DNA of 15,976 bases from Sterolibacterium sp964521075. GTDB taxonomy: Bacteria; Pseudomonadota; Gammaproteobacteria; Burkholderiales; Rhodocyclaceae. The first letter of the stretch is position 1. Each line of letters starts with the position of its first letter. The stretch covers positions 1 to 15,976 of the forward strand of contig CAZFPI010000063.1 of the NCBI GenBank assembly GCA_964521075.1, written 5' to 3'. Below are positions 12,938 through 15,976 of this stretch, one piece after another. The notes beneath the pieces were generated by a model. The model was not told where the DNA came from. It did not search any database and worked only from the letters and a program-made list of their open reading frames with translations. The translations under genes and the position numbers were made by a program.

Positions 12938-13918
12938 ATGCAAGTTAACGTGCTTCTGAAGCCTAAGCATATCGACGTTCAAACCCTCTCCCCGGTTCAT
13001 GCCAGGGTGGTCATGGAGCCGTTTGAGCGTGGTTACGGTCACACACTGGGCAATGCCCTGCGTCGCATCCTGCTGTCCTCCATGCCGGGTGCCGCGCCGA
13101 CTGCCGCCAAGATCGAAACGGTTCTTCACGAGTATTCCACCCTGGATGGTGTTCGTGAGGATGTGGTTGATATCCTTCTGAACATCAAGGGTGTCGTCCT
13201 CAAGCTGCACAACAAGGCCGAGACCGTCCTGATGCTGTCCAAGTCGGGCGAAGGTGTTGTGACTGCTGCTGACATCCAGACCAGCCATGATGTCGAGATC
13301 ATCAATCCGGATCATGTGATTGCCCATCTTGCTCCGGGCGGCAAGCTTGAAGTGCAGATTAAGGTCGAAAGCGGTTATGGCTACGTTCCGGCGGCTTCCC
13401 GTCCGAATGACAAGGAATCACGCGGTATCGGCCATATCCAGCTGGATGCTTCGTTCAGCCCGATCAGTCGCGTAAGCTATGCCGTCGAGGCGGCACGCGT
13501 TGAGCAGCGTACGGACCTGGACAAGCTTGTGATGGATATCGAGACCAATGGGGCCATTGATCCCGAGGATGCCATCCGCTATGCGGCGCGTATCCTGATG
13601 GATCAAATGTCGGTCTTTGCTGATCTCGAAGGTACGCAGACTTCCGCAGAATCCCCCCGCCAGGCGACGGTTGATCCCTTGTTGCTCCGTTCTGTCGATG
13701 ATCTCGAACTGACCGTTCGCTCCGCCAACTGCCTCAAGGCCGAGAACATCTTCTATATCGGTGATCTGATCCAGAGAACCGAGCCTGAACTCCTCAAGAC
13801 GCCGAATCTTGGCCGCAAGTCCCTGAATGAAATCAAGGAAGTGTTGGCTTCGCGTGGTTTGGCACTGGGGATGAAACTTGAAAACTGGCCTCCCCAGGGG
13901 CTTGAGCGGGTTTCCTGA
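12938..13918 (+). CDS. rpoA: DNA-directed RNA polymerase subunit alpha
   Basis: The alpha dimer nucleates RNA polymerase assembly, and its C-terminal domain contacts UP elements and activators. The product has 326 residues (E. coli 329). The N-terminal domain (to about 230) has EPFERGYGHTLGNALRRILL. A short linker follows, then the C-terminal domain from about 245, with LELTVRSANCLKAENIFYIG and LLKTPNLGRKSLNEIKEVL. R261 corresponds to E. coli R265, the key DNA-minor-groove residue, with N264 and C265 following. A perfect AAGGAG (12927-12932) gives an efficient start. The terminator just upstream may set its level relative to S4. Confidence 0.98.
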   Translation: MQVNVLLKPKHIDVQTLSPVHARVVMEPFERGYGHTLGNALRRILLSSMPGAAPTAAKIETVLHEYSTLDGVREDVVDILLNIKGVVLKLHNKAETVLMLSKSGEGVVTAADIQTSHDVEIINPDHVIAHLAPGGKLEVQIKVESGYGYVPAASRPNDKESRGIGHIQLDASFSPISRVSYAVEAARVEQRTDLDKLVMDIETNGAIDPEDAIRYAARILMDQMSVFADLEGTQTSAESPRQATVDPLLLRSVDDLELTVRSANCLKAENIFYIGDLIQRTEPELLKTPNLGRKSLNEIKEVLASRGLALGMKLENWPPQGLERVS

Positions 13919-13999
13919 TTTTTTACCACCTCTTAAAACGATTAACCAACTGCCCGCAATCTTCTAAACAGCAGCAGTTGAACAACACGAGGAAATATC
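13919..13999 (+). other. rpoA-rplQ spacer with a weak stem
   Basis: This 81-base AT-richer spacer holds CAACTGC (13947-13953) and GCAGTTG (13974-13980), a 7-bp inverted repeat with a 20-base loop. T-run TTTTTT follows the rpoA stop but has no hairpin in front of it. I see no clear promoter. GAGGAA near 13990 is the rplQ ribosome binding site. Confidence 0.4.
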
Positions 14000-14386
14000 A
14001 TGCGTCACGGTAACGGCTTGCGTAAGCTGAATCGCACATCATCCCATCGTCTGGCGATGCTGCGTAATATGACCAACTCCCTTCTGCGTCACGAAACCAT
14101 CAAGACCACCTTGCCCAAGGCCAAGGAACTGCGTCGTGTCGTCGAGCCGATGATTACCCTGGGCAAAAAGCCCAGCCTGGCCAATCGTCGTCTGGCGTTT
14201 GACCGCCTGCGCGACCGCGAAATGGTCGTCAAGCTGTTTGATGAGCTTGGCCCCCGTTTTGCCAATCGTAATGGCGGTTACCTTCGTATTCTCAAGATGG
14301 GTTTCCGTCTTGGCGACAATGCACCGATGGCTCTGGTTGAACTGCTCGACCAGCCTGAGCAGGCTGAAGCGGTTTCTGTCGAGTAA
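14000..14386 (+). CDS. rplQ: 50S ribosomal protein L17 (bL17)
   Basis: L17 is a bacteria-specific 50S protein near the tunnel exit. The product has 128 residues (E. coli 127). It has MRHGNGLRKLNRTSSHRLAM, LRNMTNSLLRHETIKTTLPK and, at the end, GGYLRILKMGFRLGDNAPMA. GAGGAA precedes the ATG. It is the last gene of the alpha operon and is followed 47 bases on by a bidirectional terminator. Confidence 0.97.
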   Translation: MRHGNGLRKLNRTSSHRLAMLRNMTNSLLRHETIKTTLPKAKELRRVVEPMITLGKKPSLANRRLAFDRLRDREMVVKLFDELGPRFANRNGGYLRILKMGFRLGDNAPMALVELLDQPEQAEAVSVE

Positions 14387-14433
14387 GCGGTTCTCATACC
14401 CCGGCTGCCCCCGGCTGCTTAGCGGTCAGGGGT

Positions 14434-14478
14434 AAGCCAACAAAAAAGCCGAGGAATCCTCGGCTTTTTTGTTGGCTT
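14434..14478. terminator. Bidirectional intrinsic terminator between rplQ and groL
   Basis: Arms 14434-14454 and 14458-14478 are perfect 21-base reverse complements around AAT. The core is GCCGAGG/CCTCGGC. Six A (14442-14447) precede it and six T (14465-14470) follow it on the plus strand, so either transcript has a U-run after the GC stem. It lies between convergent genes and can end both the alpha operon and groL messages. Confidence 0.92.
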
Positions 14479-14496
14479 GATCTTTCTGGTATTTCT

Positions 14497-14540
14497 TGCC
14501 CGGGCATTTCCCGATATTTCATGGCCCTGCCCGGGCAGGG
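14497..14540. repeat. Two copies of a palindromic decamer downstream of groL
   Basis: TGCCCGGGCA occurs at 14497-14506 and at 14528-14537, 31 bases apart (about three helical turns). The second copy lies in a longer perfect palindrome, CCCTGCCCGGGCAGGG (14525-14540). Both fall in the 207-base convergent spacer between rplQ and groL. They could be a dimeric protein site or a structure at the groL mRNA 3' end. Confidence 0.5.
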
Positions 14541-14593
14541 GCGGGGCATCGCTCTGGTTGGTGCGAACGATACCCTTCCCCGGCAAGACAGGC

Positions 14594-15976
14594 TTACATG
14601 CCCATGCCGCCCATACCACCCATGCCGCCCATGCCACCCATACCGCCCATGTCGGGCATCGAGGGCTTGTCTTCGACGAGCTCGGCAACCATGCAATCCG
14701 TCGTCAGCATCAGGCCAGCCACGGAAGCTGCGTTTTGCAGCGCGGTGCGCGTCACCTTGGTCGGGTCCAGCACGCCCATGGCCACCATGTCGCCGTACTC
14801 GCCGGTGGCGGCGTTGTAGCCAAAGTTGCCCTTGCCTTCGGCAACCTTGTTGACCACCACGCTCGGCTCGTCGCCTGCATTGGCAACGATTTCACGCATC
14901 GGCTGTTCCAGCGCGCGCAGGACGATCTTGATGCCTGCGTCCTGGTCGTGGTTGTCGCCCTTGAGTGAGCCAACGGTCTGGCGGGCACGCAGCAGGGCAA
15001 CACCGCCACCGGCAACGATGCCTTCTTCGACAGCGGCGCGGGTTGCATGCAGCGCATCTTCAACGCGGGCCTTCTTTTCCTTCATTTCAACTTCGGTTGC
15101 CGCGCCGACCTTGATCAGGGCGACACCGCCGGCCAGCTTGGCCACGCGCTCTTGCAGTTTTTCCTTATCGTAGTCGCTGGTCGCTTCTTCGATTTGCTTG
15201 CGAATCTGCTTGACGCGAGCCTGGATGTTATCGGCAACGCCGGCACCGTCGATGATGATGGTGTTTTCCTTGCCGATCTCGATGCGCTTGGCCTGGCCCA
15301 GGTCTTTCAGTTCGGCCTTTTCCAGGCTCAAACCGACTTCTTCGGCGATGACGACGCCGTTGGTCAGGATGGCGATGTCTTCGAGCATGGCCTTGCGGCG
15401 GTCGCCAAAGCCCGGAGCCTTGACGGCGCAGGTCTTGAGGATGCCACGGATGTTGTTGACCACCAGCGTGGCCAGTGCTTCGCCTTCGACGTCTTCGGCG
15501 ATGATCAGCAGCGGACGGCCCGCCTTGGCGACTTGTTCCAGTACCGGCAGCAGATCGCGGATGTTGCTGATTTTCTTGTCGAACAGCAGGATGAAGGGGT
15601 TATCCAGAATGGCAATCTGCTTTTCCGGATTATTGATGAAGTAGGGCGAGAGATAGCCACGGTCGAACTGCATCCCCTCGACCACGTCGAGTTCGTTTTG
15701 CAGGCTCTTGCCGTCTTCGACGGTGATGACGCCTTCCTTGCCGACCTTGTCCATCGCATTGGCGATGATTTCGCCGATGTTGGCATCGGAGTTGGCCGAG
15801 ATCGAGCCGACCTGGGCGATTTCCTTGCTGGTCGAGCAGGGCTTGGACTGCTTCTTCAGTTCTTCGATGGTGGCGATGACGGCCTTGTCGATACCGCGCT
15901 TGAGATCCATCGGGTTCATCCCGGCGGCGACGAACTTCATGCCTTCGCGGACGATGGATTGCGCCAGCACGGTGGC
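14594..15976 (-). CDS. groL: Chaperonin GroEL (N-terminus outside window)
   Basis: GroEL is the ATP-driven 60-kDa chaperonin that folds cytosolic proteins with GroES. The visible 460 residues begin ATVLAQSIVREG, matching about residue 92 of E. coli GroEL, so roughly 91 residues with the DGTTT ATP loop and the catalytic D52 region are cut off. Apical and intermediate domains are intact: GMNPMDLKRGIDKAV, EGMQFDRGYLSPYFIN, KAPGFGDRRKAML, EKLQERVAKLAGGVALIKVG and EEGIVAGGGVALLRA. The NAATGEYGDM and LDPTKVTR motifs follow. The C-terminus has the Gly-Met tail (14597-14650). groES would be expected upstream, beyond the window edge. It is convergent to the alpha operon. Confidence 0.97.
   Translation of the reverse strand, partial: ATVLAQSIVREGMKFVAAGMNPMDLKRGIDKAVIATIEELKKQSKPCSTSKEIAQVGSISANSDANIGEIIANAMDKVGKEGVITVEDGKSLQNELDVVEGMQFDRGYLSPYFINNPEKQIAILDNPFILLFDKKISNIRDLLPVLEQVAKAGRPLLIIAEDVEGEALATLVVNNIRGILKTCAVKAPGFGDRRKAMLEDIAILTNGVVIAEEVGLSLEKAELKDLGQAKRIEIGKENTIIIDGAGVADNIQARVKQIRKQIEEATSDYDKEKLQERVAKLAGGVALIKVGAATEVEMKEKKARVEDALHATRAAVEEGIVAGGGVALLRARQTVGSLKGDNHDQDAGIKIVLRALEQPMREIVANAGDEPSVVVNKVAEGKGNFGYNAATGEYGDMVAMGVLDPTKVTRTALQNAASVAGLMLTTDCMVAELVEDKPSMPDMGGMGGMGGMGGMGGMGM
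14597..14650 (-). repeat. GGM codon repeats in the GroEL C-terminal tail
   Basis: The last codons of groL are a 9-base near-tandem array coding five GGM units and a final GM before the TAA stop. This flexible tail projects into the folding cavity in GroEL rings and is typical of the main housekeeping copy. Synonymous third-base changes between units suggest it is not a very recent slippage expansion. Confidence 0.85.

Noticed and set aside
14399..14418. Tandem CCCCGGCTGC repeat after rplQ
   Set aside because: Only two 10-base copies; too short to claim a repeat element or mobile-element footprint.
14477..14968. Plus-strand frames antisense to the groL 3' end, with His/Ala/Pro repeats
   Set aside because: The repeats are the reverse complement of the GGM tail of GroEL, so they are not independent coding sequence.
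1..15976. Search by eye for CRISPR arrays, insertion-sequence ends, tRNA or rRNA genes, phage or defence genes
   Set aside because: None seen; almost every base belongs to housekeeping genes or their short spacers.

Overview
The window is a complete bacterial ribosomal-protein supercluster. It reads left to right as the last codons of tuf, then the S10, spc and alpha operons. A convergent, truncated groL (GroEL) gene on the minus strand closes it. Protein lengths, gene order (tuf-rpsJ ... secY-infA-rpmJ-rpsM ... rpoA-rplQ) and residue-level similarity point to a betaproteobacterium. The zinc-type S4, the long basic S3 tail and the groL neighbour would fit a Rhodocyclales-like lineage, but that placement is inference from remembered family patterns, not from a search.

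Layout: 1-67 tuf 3' end; 68-173 spacer with a predicted S10 promoter whose -10 lies in the loop of a 10-bp stem; 174-5332 S10 operon (rpsJ, rplC, rplD, rplW, rplB, rpsS, rplV, rpsC, rplP, rpmC, rpsQ); 5333-5513 spacer with a very good sigma70 promoter; 5514-11343 spc operon (rplN, rplX, rplE, rpsN, rpsH, rplF, rplR, rpsE, rpmD, rplO, secY, infA, rpmJ); 11344-11418 spacer with a third sigma70-like promoter; 11419-14386 alpha operon (rpsM, rpsK, rpsD, rpoA, rplQ); 14387-14593 convergent spacer with a bidirectional terminator and a pair of palindromic decamers; 14594-15976 groL, whose N-terminal ~91 residues lie outside the window. No gene-free stretch exceeds 300 bases.

The genes build both ribosomal subunits and also encode the Sec translocon channel (SecY), initiation factor IF-1 and the RNA polymerase alpha subunit, so ribosome, secretion and transcription capacity are set together. 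Genes are tightly packed, with stop/start overlaps at rplC/rplD, rplD/rplW and rpmC/rpsQ. The three predicted promoters all have 17-bp spacers. The first two have GC-rich discriminators, as expected of growth-rate or stringently controlled promoters.

I do not see a new system: no defence genes, mobile element, CRISPR array or unknown gene. The points worth a second look are regulatory. A textbook intrinsic terminator lies between rpsD and rpoA inside the alpha operon. secY has a TTG start with almost no Shine-Dalgarno sequence. Two promoters are embedded in inverted repeats. A twin palindrome lies downstream of groL.
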